Shown piece by piece: positions 34,701-43,788 of a DNA stretch of 57,913 nucleotides. The stretch covers positions 1 through 57,913 of the forward strand of contig JBDREF010000192.1 in NCBI GenBank assembly GCA_043820045.1, read 5' to 3'. Made by a program: the position numbers and the translations under genes. This DNA comes from JBDREF01 sp043820045. Its GTDB lineage: Bacteria; Planctomycetota; Phycisphaerae; Sedimentisphaerales; Anaerobacaceae. The first letter of the stretch is position 1. Each line of letters opens with the position of its first letter. The notes beneath the pieces are model-generated. The model was not told where the DNA came from. It did not search any database and was given only the letters and a program-made list of their open reading frames with translations.

Positions 34701-36797
34701 TCAGGCGATATCGGCCAGCCCAAGTGCGTCACCGAACTTGGCCAGCAGCGCTCGTCTTATGTTCTTATGTTCAGCCCTTGTAAGCATCGGGTCTTCACAG
34801 ACCAGCTCGAACGCATTTTTTCTTGCCATGACCAGCAAATCGTAATCGTCCACGATATTCGCAATCTTAAGATCCGGCAGGCCGTGTTGTCGCGTGCTGA
34901 ACATCTCTCCCGGCCCGCGAAGCCGCAGATCCTGCTCCGCTATCTCGAAGCCGTCATTGCTTCTGGTCATGATATCGAGTCTGCTCTGGGCCGTCTCGTT
35001 TTCGGTCTCTGCGAACAACAGGCAATAAGATTTGGCGTCTGACCTGCCAATACGGCCTCTAAGCTGGTGCAACTGTGCCAGGCCAAATCTGTCCGCCGCC
35101 TCTATGACCATTATCGTAGCATTCGGGACGTCCACGCCGACCTCTACGACAACTGTCGAGACGAGCGCATCAATTTTTCCCTTTCTAAACTGCGACATAA
35201 TCTGCTGTTTTTTCGCGGATGGCATCTGGCCGTGCAGAAGCTCAACTGTAAACTCCGGGAAGACTCTTTTTGAAAGCTGCTCCCATTCGTCAATAGCTGC
35301 CTTGACGTCGCCTGCCTGCTCGACCGCGGTAATCCGGGGGTAGACAAAATACGCCTGCTTTTTTGCTTTCAGCCTTTCGCGGATAAAATCGTATGCCTTC
35401 TGCCGGTCGTGCGGGCTGACCCAGCGCGTGATGACGGCGCCTCTGCCCGGCGGCGAGTGCGTGATGATGGAAACATCCAGATCGCCGAAGGCGGTCATTG
35501 CCAGCGTCCGGGGGATTGGCGTTGCCGTCATGACCAGGCAATGAGGCGTGTTTTGTTTGCGCAACTGCGCCCTCTGAGCCACTCCAAATTTATGTTGCTC
35601 GTCGATTACGACCAGGCCCAGCTTTCGAAATTCTATGTCGGCCTGCAACAATGCCACCGTTCCGACAACTATATCGGTCTCGCCGGATTTGACGGCCCGC
35701 AGGACCTCATTTCTCTTCTTGCCGGTCAGACCCCCTGTTATCAGTATCCGACCGACGTTGCTGTTCTTCAGGTATCTTTCGATGCTCAGAAAGTGCTGGC
35801 CTGCCAGGATCTCCGTTGGCGCCATGATCGCAGCTTGCATCTTGTTGGCTACGGCCAGCAGGGCGGCATACAGCGCCACGACCGTCTTGCCCGAGCCGAC
35901 GTCACCCTGCAAAAGCCGGTTCATGGGCTTGGTTTTTCCCATGTCGGCGGCAATTTCAGAAATGCACGTGTTCTGATCTTCGGTGAGCAGGAACGGAAAT
36001 CGCTTTCTGATTCTGCTGTCGATTTCGTCGGTGCAGACACATGGAACAGCCGTTGAGAAATTCTGGACCTTGTACCTGCGAAGTGCCAATCCCAATTGCA
36101 TCAGGAACAGTTCGTCATACTTCAACCTGCGTTTTGCCTGCGTCAACTTTTCCTCGTCCGGCGGAAGATGTATCCATCGAAATGCGTCCTTCCTGACGAT
36201 AAGATTTGTCCGTTTGAGGAAGCTTTTGTCGTAAAACTCCGGCACGAGTTGATCGGCTGCATCGTGCACTCGGGCGATTATCTTCTTGATCTGGGTGCTG
36301 CTCAGGCCTTTGCACGCTGGATAAACTCCGCCGCTGAAATACTCCGTCGAAAGCGGATGTTCCTCATCGAGCACGAAAAACTTCGGATTGGTCAATTGTA
36401 GCTGATGCTTGTACACGGCCACTTTGCCCGATGCCATAATGATCTGGCCCGGCTCCAATTGATTGCGAAGAAATCCGCCGTGAAACCACACGATCCGGCA
36501 CACTCCCGAAGCATCGCTTATCATGGCTTCGAAAACGGGCTGCCTGCGATAGCTTTGATAGTCTATCGATTCGACCATGCCGATAACCGTGACCTTATGG
36601 CCTGGCTTGACTTGATTTATTTTGACCGACTCCGGCACGAAGTTCCAGTCACGCGGGAAATACTCCAGCAGGTCGCCGACGGTCTCGACGCCAAGTTGCG
36701 CAAACGTCTTCGCCCTTGCCGGCCCCACGCCTTTGACATATTGCACCGGCATGGACAAATCAAACCTGGTCTGCGATTTCTCGTCTGTCTTTGTCAT
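34701..36797 (-). CDS. recG: ATP-dependent DNA helicase RecG
   Basis: Fork-remodelling helicase of 698 residues. Layout: HhH-like start (VQYVKGVGPARAKTFAQLG), OB-fold wedge domain (about 60-160, HKVTVIGMVESIDY), then two helicase domains: Walker A LLQGDVGSGKTVVALY, DEQH box VVIDEQHKFGV, MTATPIPRTLAMT, and motif VI GLAQLHQLRGRIGR. It regresses stalled forks and processes branched recombination intermediates. Only 15 bases separate it from pcm upstream, so they are probably co-transcribed. Confidence 0.97.
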   Translation of the reverse strand: MTKTDEKSQTRFDLSMPVQYVKGVGPARAKTFAQLGVETVGDLLEYFPRDWNFVPESVKINQVKPGHKVTVIGMVESIDYQSYRRQPVFEAMISDASGVCRIVWFHGGFLRNQLEPGQIIMASGKVAVYKHQLQLTNPKFFVLDEEHPLSTEYFSGGVYPACKGLSSTQIKKIIARVHDAADQLVPEFYDKSFLKRTNLIVRKDAFRWIHLPPDEEKLTQAKRRLKYDELFLMQLGLALRRYKVQNFSTAVPCVCTDEIDSRIRKRFPFLLTEDQNTCISEIAADMGKTKPMNRLLQGDVGSGKTVVALYAALLAVANKMQAAIMAPTEILAGQHFLSIERYLKNSNVGRILITGGLTGKKRNEVLRAVKSGETDIVVGTVALLQADIEFRKLGLVVIDEQHKFGVAQRAQLRKQNTPHCLVMTATPIPRTLAMTAFGDLDVSIITHSPPGRGAVITRWVSPHDRQKAYDFIRERLKAKKQAYFVYPRITAVEQAGDVKAAIDEWEQLSKRVFPEFTVELLHGQMPSAKKQQIMSQFRKGKIDALVSTVVVEVGVDVPNATIMVIEAADRFGLAQLHQLRGRIGRSDAKSYCLLFAETENETAQSRLDIMTRSNDGFEIAEQDLRLRGPGEMFSTRQHGLPDLKIANIVDDYDLLVMARKNAFELVCEDPMLTRAEHKNIRRALLAKFGDALGLADIA

Positions 36798-36812
36798 CGC
36801 TAACGTTTTATG

Positions 36813-37490
36813 TTAACCCTCGAAACCGTATTTGCCGCGCAGCTTGACGAACCGGACGTCGCAGATTGCCCTCTCGAAGAATTTGTCTGCTCTCTTTTCG
36901 CAGACAATCAGTTCTTGTACTCCCGTATAGCCCACGGGTGCGACTATCAAACCGCCGTCGGCAAGTTGTCCCGACACCGGCTTGGGTATCTGCGGCACCG
37001 CGGCGGTGATCATAATCCTGTCGAAATAGCCCGATGGCGGCAGTCGGGACGTCGGCCAGCCGGCACTGCCGTCGCCTACATAGAACTCAACGTTGCCGAT
37101 GCCCAACCGGCCCAAAACCGCTTGGGCCGACTGACTCAACTCGGCGAACCTCTCAACGGTATAGACCTTTTTCACGATCTTACTCAGAATCGCCGTCTGA
37201 TACCCGCTGCCCGTGCCGATTTCGAGGACTTCGCAGCCTTCGTTTACCCTTAGCTCCTGAGTCATCAGGGCGACAATATACGGCTGAGAGATGGTCTGAT
37301 CCATCCCGATGGGCAACGGGCCGTCGCTGTAGGCCTGTGACCGGTGGGAATCCGGCACAAACTCCTCTCTCGGAACCTCGGCCATCACGGCCAATACGCG
37401 AGGATCGCGAATATCCCGTCCCTTCAAATCCCACCTGAGCATACGCTCCCTGGCGGCGCCAAATTCACTTTTGTTATTCCGTCCAAGCAT
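36813..37490 (-). CDS. pcm: Protein-L-isoaspartate O-methyltransferase
   Basis: Cytoplasmic SAM-dependent repair enzyme of 225 residues that methylates isoaspartyl residues in damaged proteins. Signatures: RSQAYSDGPLPIGMDQTISQ (substrate region), VLEIGTGSGYQTAILS (SAM motif I) and VAPVGYTGVQEL near the end. Length is normal. It lies 22 bases after the TSUP gene and 15 bases before recG on the same strand. Confidence 0.96.
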   Translation of the reverse strand: MLGRNNKSEFGAARERMLRWDLKGRDIRDPRVLAVMAEVPREEFVPDSHRSQAYSDGPLPIGMDQTISQPYIVALMTQELRVNEGCEVLEIGTGSGYQTAILSKIVKKVYTVERFAELSQSAQAVLGRLGIGNVEFYVGDGSAGWPTSRLPPSGYFDRIMITAAVPQIPKPVSGQLADGGLIVAPVGYTGVQELIVCEKRADKFFERAICDVRFVKLRGKYGFEG

Positions 37491-37512
37491 TGCTCTTCAA
37501 AAGAATTTCCGG

Positions 37513-38250
37513 TCAAAATATCAGTTTGACGGCTGCGGCGGCTGCTAAAATCTGCACGATGGTGGTAAATGTTTTCTGAGGTATTCTCTTCAGGAAGAAA
37601 ATACCGGCCGCCGCCCCGATGGCAATGAACGGCAGCATCATCAGATTAAGTTTCACCGATTCAGCCGTCATCAAGTCCAGGTTCGTGCTAAAAGGCACCT
37701 TGAGCCAGTTGACAACGAAAAAGAACCACGCTCCCGTTCCCACGAATTCCACCTTCGGCAGTCGCATGGCCAGCAGGTAAATAACCATTATCGGTCCGGC
37801 GGCGTTGGCCATCATTGTTGTGACCCCTGCCATGAATCCGAGCGCTACTGCGAACCACCATTGCGCCGGCACGGGTGCATCTTCGCCCCTGGTCCTCGTG
37901 CGCCAGTAATTGACGCCGAGCATCACGAGGATTATCGCCCCGATGATCGGCCTGAGCTGCTGGTCGTTGACATGCTTCAATCCGAAGTAGCCTGCCGTAA
38001 TCCCGGCGAAGGCGGCCGGAAGCAGACGCAGAACGTGACCCCATCTGGCGTTGCGCCTGTGGTACACGATAGCGAACAAATCCGCCAGAATCAGAATCCC
38101 GAGCAATACCCCTGTTGACTGGCGCGTCGAAAAAGACAACGCCATCAGGGGCACCGGCAGAATTCCGAGCCCGGGCACCCCGGTCTTGGCCGTCCCTACC
38201 ATGACGGCACATAAAGCGATCACAACCCAGCCAAATAAGTCCAAATCCAA
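37513..38250 (-). CDS. TSUP (TauE/SafE) family permease
   Basis: Inner-membrane protein of 245 residues with about seven to eight helices. The family pattern appears in GTAKTGVPGLGILPVPLMAL near the N-terminus (first repeat) and GFMAGVTTMMANAAGPIMVI (second repeat). Members export or take up sulfite, sulfoacetate or other organosulfur anions. Given the sulfatase in the window a link to sulfur metabolism is tempting but unproven. The start appears to be TTG 38250, with CAGGAT eight bases upstream; no good ATG is available before the first helix. Confidence 0.88.
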   Translation of the reverse strand: MDLDLFGWVVIALCAVMVGTAKTGVPGLGILPVPLMALSFSTRQSTGVLLGILILADLFAIVYHRRNARWGHVLRLLPAAFAGITAGYFGLKHVNDQQLRPIIGAIILVMLGVNYWRTRTRGEDAPVPAQWWFAVALGFMAGVTTMMANAAGPIMVIYLLAMRLPKVEFVGTGAWFFFVVNWLKVPFSTNLDLMTAESVKLNLMMLPFIAIGAAAGIFFLKRIPQKTFTTIVQILAAAAAVKLIF

Positions 38251-38335
38251 TGGTTTTCATCCTGTATCTGAGTCTCTAATTCGTTGTTAAGGCTTCCAAT
38301 CTCAGCAATCTATCGCTTTTGCGTTCTCTTTGCAA

Positions 38336-38364
38336 TTGACAATTGAGAACCGATGGCAGAGAAT
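38336..38364 (+). promoter_or_regulatory. Possible promoter of the lipoprotein-nadB pair
   Basis: TTGACA (38336-38341), 17-base spacer, GAGAAT (38359-38364). The -35 is perfect and lies in a CAATTGACAATTG palindrome; the -10 matches at four positions. Confidence 0.4.
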
Positions 38365-38421
38365 GGCCGACGGTAGATAAGGGGTTCATGCAGAATAGGC
38401 TATATTCAAAGGAGACTGGAA

Positions 38422-39021
38422 ATGAACGCCAGGAGACTTCTTTTTTACTCGATTGCAGTTCTCTTGGGCGGTTGTGTGCCTGTGATTTCGCTCCACTCGC
38501 TCTATACTGAAAAAGATGTGATGTTCGAGGAAAAGCTGCTCGGCGTCTGGGCGCAGGACAGTAATGAGACTACGTGGCAATTCACGCGAGCCGAGGAGCC
38601 CAACAATGCATACAAATTGATTTTCTCCGACGAGGAGGGCAAGAAGGGGTCATTTATTGCACATCTGGTGAAACTGCAAAACAGGCTATTCCTTGACGTT
38701 TACCCGAGCGAGCTGCCATGGGAGCCGAACGACCCCGACAAGATAGATTGGCCTTACAACTCTCTGTTCCTGATACCTGCTCATACGTTCCTGAAGATAG
38801 ACTCCATAGAACCAACGTTGAAAATGCGCATAACGCTGGAATCGAAAATGGAGGAGCTGCTAAAGGAAAATCCGGGAGCCGTGAAACACACATTTGTCGG
38901 GGACAGGCTGGTTCTGACGGCATCGACAAAAGAGCTTCAGGCATTTATCCTCAAGTACGCCGATGACGCGAGGGTATTCACTGACGAAATCATCCTTGGC
39001 CGCGGGGAAACGGGATTATGA
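38422..39021 (+). CDS. Lipoprotein of unknown function
   Basis: Protein of 199 residues with a lipoprotein signal (RLLFYSIAVLLGGC, Cys about residue 17). The mature part is a mixed alpha/beta domain beginning with LYTEKDVMFEEKLLGVWAQD, a pattern frequent in exported proteins that compare a value against a threshold, but no family is recognised with certainty. ATG 38422 has AAAGGAGACTGGAA upstream. Its stop overlaps the nadB start (ATGA), so the two are translationally coupled, an unusual partner for a cytoplasmic NAD-synthesis enzyme. Confidence 0.75.
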   Translation: MNARRLLFYSIAVLLGGCVPVISLHSLYTEKDVMFEEKLLGVWAQDSNETTWQFTRAEEPNNAYKLIFSDEEGKKGSFIAHLVKLQNRLFLDVYPSELPWEPNDPDKIDWPYNSLFLIPAHTFLKIDSIEPTLKMRITLESKMEELLKENPGAVKHTFVGDRLVLTASTKELQAFILKYADDARVFTDEIILGRGETGL

Positions 39022-40634
39022 CCGACAAAACAGAATTCAGACGTTATCTGGTGAACATTGACTCCATCGGCGCGCATCAGCTTTTTACCGATTGCCTGGT
39101 GATAGGCGCCGGCGTCGCGGGTCTGCGCGCCGCAATTGAAGCGGGCGAGCACCGCAAAGTCATCGTTGTCTGCAAGGGTACTGTGCGGGACAGCAACACC
39201 TTCAAGGCCCAGGGCGGCATCGCCTCGGTTATTGATAAGGCCGACACCTTCGAATCGCACATAAAAGACACGCTCAAGACCGGTTGCGGGATATGTGACG
39301 AAAGTGTCGTCGATCTGGTGGTCCGCCAGGGACCGGAACTGGTTGAGCAACTGCTTCAGTGGGGCACCGAATTCGATCAGGCCGGCAGCCGTATCGCAAC
39401 GACGCTCGAAGGAGGCCATAGTCACCCCCGTGTCGCTCACGCCCACGGCGATGAGACCGGCCGCGCGATTGCAGAGGCACTGATAGAGAAAGTCAGGCTG
39501 AATCCCAATATAAGGATTCTGGAGAAATTCTTCGCTGTCGATCTGCTCACCAACAAAGATAACAAGTGCCTGGGAATGATCGGATACGACAGTCAGATGG
39601 GCCTGCAAATCATCTGGGGGGCCAACACGGTACTGGCGACCGGAGGGGCCGGCAGACTTTACCGCGAGACGACAAACCCGGAGGTCGCAACGGGTGACGG
39701 CATTGCAATGGCTTACCGGGCCGGCGCCGTGCTGCGGGATTTGGAGTTCATGCAGTTTCATCCGACCACGCTCTATATTGCGGGTGCGACAAGGGCCCTG
39801 ATTACCGAGACAATTCGCGGCGAAGGCGCATTTCTCGTGGACGGCAAAGGCCATCGTTTCATGAAGGATTACCACGAAGAGGCCGAGCTTGCACCGCGAG
39901 ACGTCGTGAGCAGGGCTATTCTGTCCCAAATGCTAAAAACCGAATCGACGCACGTCCATCTGGACCTCAGGCATTTCGATAAGACGTATTTTGCGAAAAG
40001 ATTCCCGTGGATCAACGAGTTGCTCCTGAGTTTCGACATCGACATCAGTCACGACCTGATTCCCGTCCGGCCGAGTGCCCACTACCAAATAGGAGGCGTG
40101 AAAACCGACAACTCCGCTAAGACGAACATCGAGAACCTCTATGCCTGCGGCGAGATCGCCTCCACGGGACTGCACGGTGCAAATCGTCTGGGCAGCAACT
40201 CCCTGCTCGAAGGGCTGGTGTTCGGCAAGATAGCCGGACAAGCCGTTCTGCAGGATACAAGGGCGACTGCCGCTCATATTAAACACCCTCCCATACAGTA
40301 CACGATACCGCATTCGGACCGCACGCGTTTGGATGCCGATGATGTCAGGAACTCGCTGCGGGCACTGATGTGGCGAAACGTCGGCATAACCCGCTCGGAG
40401 CAGCCGCTCTCGGAGGCCAGAGAGATTATCAGGTTCTGGCAGCGCTACGTGATGGACAAAATTTTCGATTCTCCCGAAGGCTGGGAATGTCAGAATATGC
40501 TCACTGTCAGCCAGCTTATGGCCCAGTGCGCTCAGCAACGGCAGGAAAGCAGGGGCGTTCACTTCAGAAGGGACTTCACCGAGACCGACAACGAGCATTT
40601 CAAAAAACACATCGAGATTTCAAAAGAGAAATAG
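39018..40634 (+). CDS. nadB: L-aspartate oxidase
   Basis: FAD enzyme that converts L-aspartate to iminoaspartate, the first step of de novo NAD synthesis. It has 538 residues. The FAD-binding VIGAGVAGLRAAIEAGE (about 29-45), the AQGGIASV loop, LEFMQFHPTTLYIAG, ETIRGEGAFLVDG with APRDVVSRAI, and TGLHGANRLGSNSLLEGLVF are all typical of NadB. The C-terminal helical domain (NSLRALMWRNVGITR) is complete. The related fumarate reductase/SdhA would lack this last pattern. nadA and nadC are not in the window. Confidence 0.95.
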   Translation: MTDKTEFRRYLVNIDSIGAHQLFTDCLVIGAGVAGLRAAIEAGEHRKVIVVCKGTVRDSNTFKAQGGIASVIDKADTFESHIKDTLKTGCGICDESVVDLVVRQGPELVEQLLQWGTEFDQAGSRIATTLEGGHSHPRVAHAHGDETGRAIAEALIEKVRLNPNIRILEKFFAVDLLTNKDNKCLGMIGYDSQMGLQIIWGANTVLATGGAGRLYRETTNPEVATGDGIAMAYRAGAVLRDLEFMQFHPTTLYIAGATRALITETIRGEGAFLVDGKGHRFMKDYHEEAELAPRDVVSRAILSQMLKTESTHVHLDLRHFDKTYFAKRFPWINELLLSFDIDISHDLIPVRPSAHYQIGGVKTDNSAKTNIENLYACGEIASTGLHGANRLGSNSLLEGLVFGKIAGQAVLQDTRATAAHIKHPPIQYTIPHSDRTRLDADDVRNSLRALMWRNVGITRSEQPLSEAREIIRFWQRYVMDKIFDSPEGWECQNMLTVSQLMAQCAQQRQESRGVHFRRDFTETDNEHFKKHIEISKEK

Positions 40635-40749
40635 AGAGCCACCGGGACAAGGAAACTGTGCATGCAGCACGTTCTCGGCTAAACAGGGTTGGCTTGGCAA
40701 ACGGCCGTATTCTGAGAGATGACTCCTACGGCGCTCGCAGACTCACTCC

Positions 40750-41163
40750 TTATTCCACTACCTCAAAGTATCTCTGGTCAAACAAAATGTTGTCTATGTA
40801 AAGCTCTACTTTGTGGCTTCCCACGCCCAGGCTGGAAGCTGTAATTTGGCTTCGGATTTCGTATGGAGTTCTGTAGAGGCATGCTTCGAACCTGATTCTG
40901 GATACCAGATCCTCCCCTGCATACCATTTGTGCACCACTTTGTGTACGCCTGCTCCTGATTCTACATCCCGCCACCTCAAGGTTGTTAGTAGGTGTATTG
41001 TGTCTTCCATCTTGAAAGGGCCCGTTTGAGGTATCCGTTTGAATACGGTCTTTTCCCCGCCCGTTGTCAGGATGCTGCTGGTGAGCTTCATTTCACTCAC
41101 AGGTATGGAGCAACCGCAAAGACAGGACAGAAAGAGAATAGGAATGCTATATTGAGTTCTCAT
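40750..41163 (-). CDS. Small lipoprotein of unknown function
   Basis: Protein of 137 residues with a lipoprotein signal (SIPILFLSCLCGC, likely Cys18). The mature part is rich in beta-strand patterns and ends LGVGSHKVELYIDNILFDQR, which resembles the final strands of an Ig-like or C2-type sandwich. No family recognised. It converges with nadB, and its start is about 180 bases from the divergently read rnpB. Confidence 0.65.
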   Translation of the reverse strand: MRTQYSIPILFLSCLCGCSIPVSEMKLTSSILTTGGEKTVFKRIPQTGPFKMEDTIHLLTTLRWRDVESGAGVHKVVHKWYAGEDLVSRIRFEACLYRTPYEIRSQITASSLGVGSHKVELYIDNILFDQRYFEVVE

Positions 41164-41268
41164 TATTTCTCTCTATTAATCCCCCATCTCTAATTAGACA
41201 TGGAGAATCTCTCTGTAGTGTTAAATAGACACATTTTCTCTCTATTCTCTAACTATCATAATTCAGAG

Positions 41269-41297
41269 TGGAAAACAAGTCGAGTTCCTGCTATAAT
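41269..41297 (+). promoter_or_regulatory. Promoter of rnpB
   Basis: Perfect -10 TATAAT (41292-41297) preceded at 17 bases by TGGAAA (41269-41274, four of six -35 positions). Transcription would start near 41304, giving a roughly 35-base 5' extension to be trimmed from RNase P RNA. Confidence 0.65.
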
Positions 41298-41340
41298 GAC
41301 TTTAGGTAGAACAATAACAAATAATCAGTAGTAAATAGCA

Positions 41341-41740
41341 AGAGTGGGTCGGGCGGTCGCTGGTTCGCCTTGTGCGGACCGGAGGAAAGTCCGAGCAGGA
41401 CAGGGCACGGTGGTGGCTAACGGCCACCCGGGGCGACCCGCGGGAAAGTGCCACAGAAAATACACAGCCGATGTCCCTAAGGGAACAGGCAATGGTGAAA
41501 TGGTGCGGTAAGAGCGCACCGCGGCGTCGGCGACGGCGCCGGCAGGGTAAACCCCACCGCCTGCAAGACCAAGCAGCCGGCTACTCGGCCCGAGTGCGAG
41601 CGGTTAAGCTTGCCGCTGGAGCCGGCGGGTAGGTCGCTTGTCAATGAACGGCAGAGCCGACTGGCAACAGTCGGTCGAGATAAATGATCGCCGCCCGCCG
41701 TAACAGGCGGGACACAGAACTCGGCTTACAGATCCACTCT
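41341..41740 (+). ncRNA. rnpB: RNase P RNA, bacterial type A
   Basis: Catalytic RNA that trims tRNA 5' ends. All the universal stretches are present in order: GGAGGAAAGTCCGAGC, ACAGAAAATACA, GGTGAAATGGTGCGGTAAG followed by AGCGCACCG, AGGGTAAACCCCACC, and the 3' part TAAATGATCGCC and ACAGAACTCGGCTTACAG. The ends pair as helix P1: AGAGTGG (41341-41347) with CCACTCT (41734-41740). It is followed at once by seven T (41741-41747). Length of about 400 bases is usual for type A. It converges with the lipoprotein gene at 41765-42571. Confidence 0.97.
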
Positions 41741-41747
41741 TTTTTTG
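41734..41747 (+). terminator. Terminal T-run of rnpB
   Basis: Seven T directly follow the 3' strand of helix P1. The nearest short hairpin upstream is the GCCCGCC/GGCGGG stem around 41693-41711, so termination may use that stem or P1 itself. Confidence 0.5.
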
Positions 41748-41764
41748 ACTATATCAGCGAGCGG

Positions 41765-42571
41765 TTATTCGTCACCTTCAGCAGTGCGAGCGAACGGACC
41801 GAAACGGATTTCGACGGTGGCAATATCACCCTCGACGGCCATTCGGACCGTGCCTTTGTCGAAATTGAGATGATCGAACTGGGCGCCGCCGGGTCTGCTC
41901 AATTGGGCCGTCAGCATGGGTGAGGAGTCCAGCTTCAGCAGGATCATCTCGAACGTCTGATTCATGAGCATCGTCAGAACGCTGAGGGTCCTGTTATTCT
42001 GGCCCGGCGCGTCGATGTCGGCGCCAAGCTCATCCGCATCCCGGCGGAGATTCTCCCGGACGTACCTGAGCATAGCGATTTGCCTGGCGTATTCACTCGG
42101 GTAAGACTCGCTAAGTACCGCTTCTTCCAAAACCATCTGGCAGTCAAACCTCAGGCCCCGCCGGGATCCGGCCCGCAGACTTCCGGTCCTTTCGTCCACT
42201 AAGAGAAAGTACTTGCGTATTACGTTCAGCCTGTTCTCGTGAAACCTGATCATGTTGAACCAGGTTCGTTGGCCGTCTTTGCTCTGTCCCACCGAGGCGA
42301 TAACATTAGCGCTGCGGCTGAGCAGCTCGGTTCCCGCAAGTGCCGGCGGCAACTGGCCCCGGGTTCTCTGAATCGCCGGCAGAGCATCGAGGGTGAGGCT
42401 CTGCTTTATCGCTATCTGGTCATAGGGGGCGGATACTTCCTGCTCGAAGGAAAGCTGGCCTCGCCGCGAGGCGAGCCCGGATTGCGAGGAACAGCCGCCC
42501 GCCAACGCTGCAAGGCAGCATGCCAAAAGCGCCAGTTCACGTGAGCCTAAGGTTCGTGAGCCTGTCCGCAT
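41765..42571 (-). CDS. Lipoprotein of unknown function
   Basis: Protein of 268 residues with a lipoprotein signal (LALLACCLAALAGGC) and no recognised family. The mature chain is mostly helical, with charged segments (VLSESYPSEYARQIAMLRYV; RENLRRDADELGADI). ATG 42571 is chosen because AGGAAG precedes it and the signal starts there. An in-frame ATG at 42601 would put the start right at the ilvC stop. It is read in the same direction as ilvC, 30 bases behind it, so probably expressed with it although no functional link is apparent. Confidence 0.7.
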   Translation of the reverse strand: MRTGSRTLGSRELALLACCLAALAGGCSSQSGLASRRGQLSFEQEVSAPYDQIAIKQSLTLDALPAIQRTRGQLPPALAGTELLSRSANVIASVGQSKDGQRTWFNMIRFHENRLNVIRKYFLLVDERTGSLRAGSRRGLRFDCQMVLEEAVLSESYPSEYARQIAMLRYVRENLRRDADELGADIDAPGQNNRTLSVLTMLMNQTFEMILLKLDSSPMLTAQLSRPGGAQFDHLNFDKGTVRMAVEGDIATVEIRFGPFARTAEGDE

Positions 42572-42601
42572 GGAAATCTTCCTAATCTGGCGGCTGCGCA
42601 C

Positions 42602-43606
42602 TTAGACTTCTTTCGAATTGATCCACTTCATCATTTTACGCAGTTTCCTCCCGACCTTTTCGAGCTTGCTGCCGTGGTCCTTCTTGTACAGGTTATTGAA
42701 ATTCTTGAGCCCGGATTTATACTCGCCCACCCATTCTTTGGCGAATTTACCCGAAGTGATCTCGGCTAAAATCTTCTTCATCTCGGCCTTGGTCTTGGGG
42801 GTTACGATTCTCGGCCCGCGGGTCAGGTCGCCGTACTCGGCGGTGTTGGAGATGCTGTACCTCATATAGCTCATGCCGCCCTGATACATCAGATCGACAA
42901 TCAGCTTGACCTCGTGCATGCACTCGAAGTAGGCTATTTCCGGCTGGTATCCGGCTTCGACCAATGTCTCGAAACCGGCCTTGATCAGCGCGGTGAGCCC
43001 GCCGCACAGAACGCACTGCTCGCCGAACAGGTCCGTCTCCGTCTCCTCTTTGTACGTTGTCTCGATTATTCCCGCCCTGGCGCCGCCGACGCCGTTGCCC
43101 CAGGCGAGGGCGATTTTTTTTGCGTCACCGGTTGCGTCCTGTTCGACGGCAACCAGACATGGCACGCCGCCGCCTTTCTCGAACTCGCTGCGAACCAGGT
43201 GCCCCGGACCCTTCGGAGCGATCATGACCACGTTAACGTCCTTGGGCGGTACGATGTACTTGAAATGGATATTGAAGCCGTGACAGAAACCCAAGGTCTG
43301 GCCGGCCTTGAGGTTCGGCGCAATCTGGTCGGCATAGACTTTGGCCTGAATTTCGTCCGGGAGGGTTACAATAATCAGCGTCGCGCCTTCGCAGGCCTTC
43401 TTTATGTCGGTCGGCTTGAAACCGTGCTTGACGGCCAGCTTGAAATTGTCCGTCCCTTTCAGTTCCGCCACCGCGACCTCGATACCGCTGTCGCGAAGGT
43501 TCAGACTGTGTGCGTGGCCCTGGCTGCCGTAGCCGACTACCGCCACCTTCTTGCCCTTCAATACACGTATCGGGGCGTCTTTCTCATAACTGATCTTAAC
43601 TGCCAT
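42602..43606 (-). CDS. ilvC: Ketol-acid reductoisomerase (class I)
   Basis: Second common step of valine, leucine and isoleucine synthesis. It has 334 residues (class I length), with the Rossmann VAVVGYGSQGHAHSLNLRDS, PKGPGHLVRSEFEKGGGVP, the metal ligands in TETDLFGEQCVLCGG, and the C-terminal knot domain (EIAYFECMHEVKLIVDLMYQ). The cofactor loop after beta-2 reads AELKGTDN (residues 47-54), where NADPH-dependent enzymes have a GLREGSKS-type loop with phosphate-binding Arg/Ser; this suggests relaxed or NADH preference. AAGGAGAATGAATTT precedes ATG 43606. Confidence 0.96.
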   Translation of the reverse strand: MAVKISYEKDAPIRVLKGKKVAVVGYGSQGHAHSLNLRDSGIEVAVAELKGTDNFKLAVKHGFKPTDIKKACEGATLIIVTLPDEIQAKVYADQIAPNLKAGQTLGFCHGFNIHFKYIVPPKDVNVVMIAPKGPGHLVRSEFEKGGGVPCLVAVEQDATGDAKKIALAWGNGVGGARAGIIETTYKEETETDLFGEQCVLCGGLTALIKAGFETLVEAGYQPEIAYFECMHEVKLIVDLMYQGGMSYMRYSISNTAEYGDLTRGPRIVTPKTKAEMKKILAEITSGKFAKEWVGEYKSGLKNFNNLYKKDHGSKLEKVGRKLRKMMKWINSKEV

Positions 43607-43788
43607 AAATTCATTCTCCTTATCTGTACTTCCTGCAAATCAGACCTCTGATTTGGCGTGTTCTAACCTGATGTCGTTCGCGTGATATTAGCTGATAAAC
43701 CCAGACTTGGCAAGGGATTTTAATCCCCGCCGGGCTCAAATCTCGCCTCCAATCCCCTGCGGACCCTGTAATTCCCCCGAGTTTGCGG

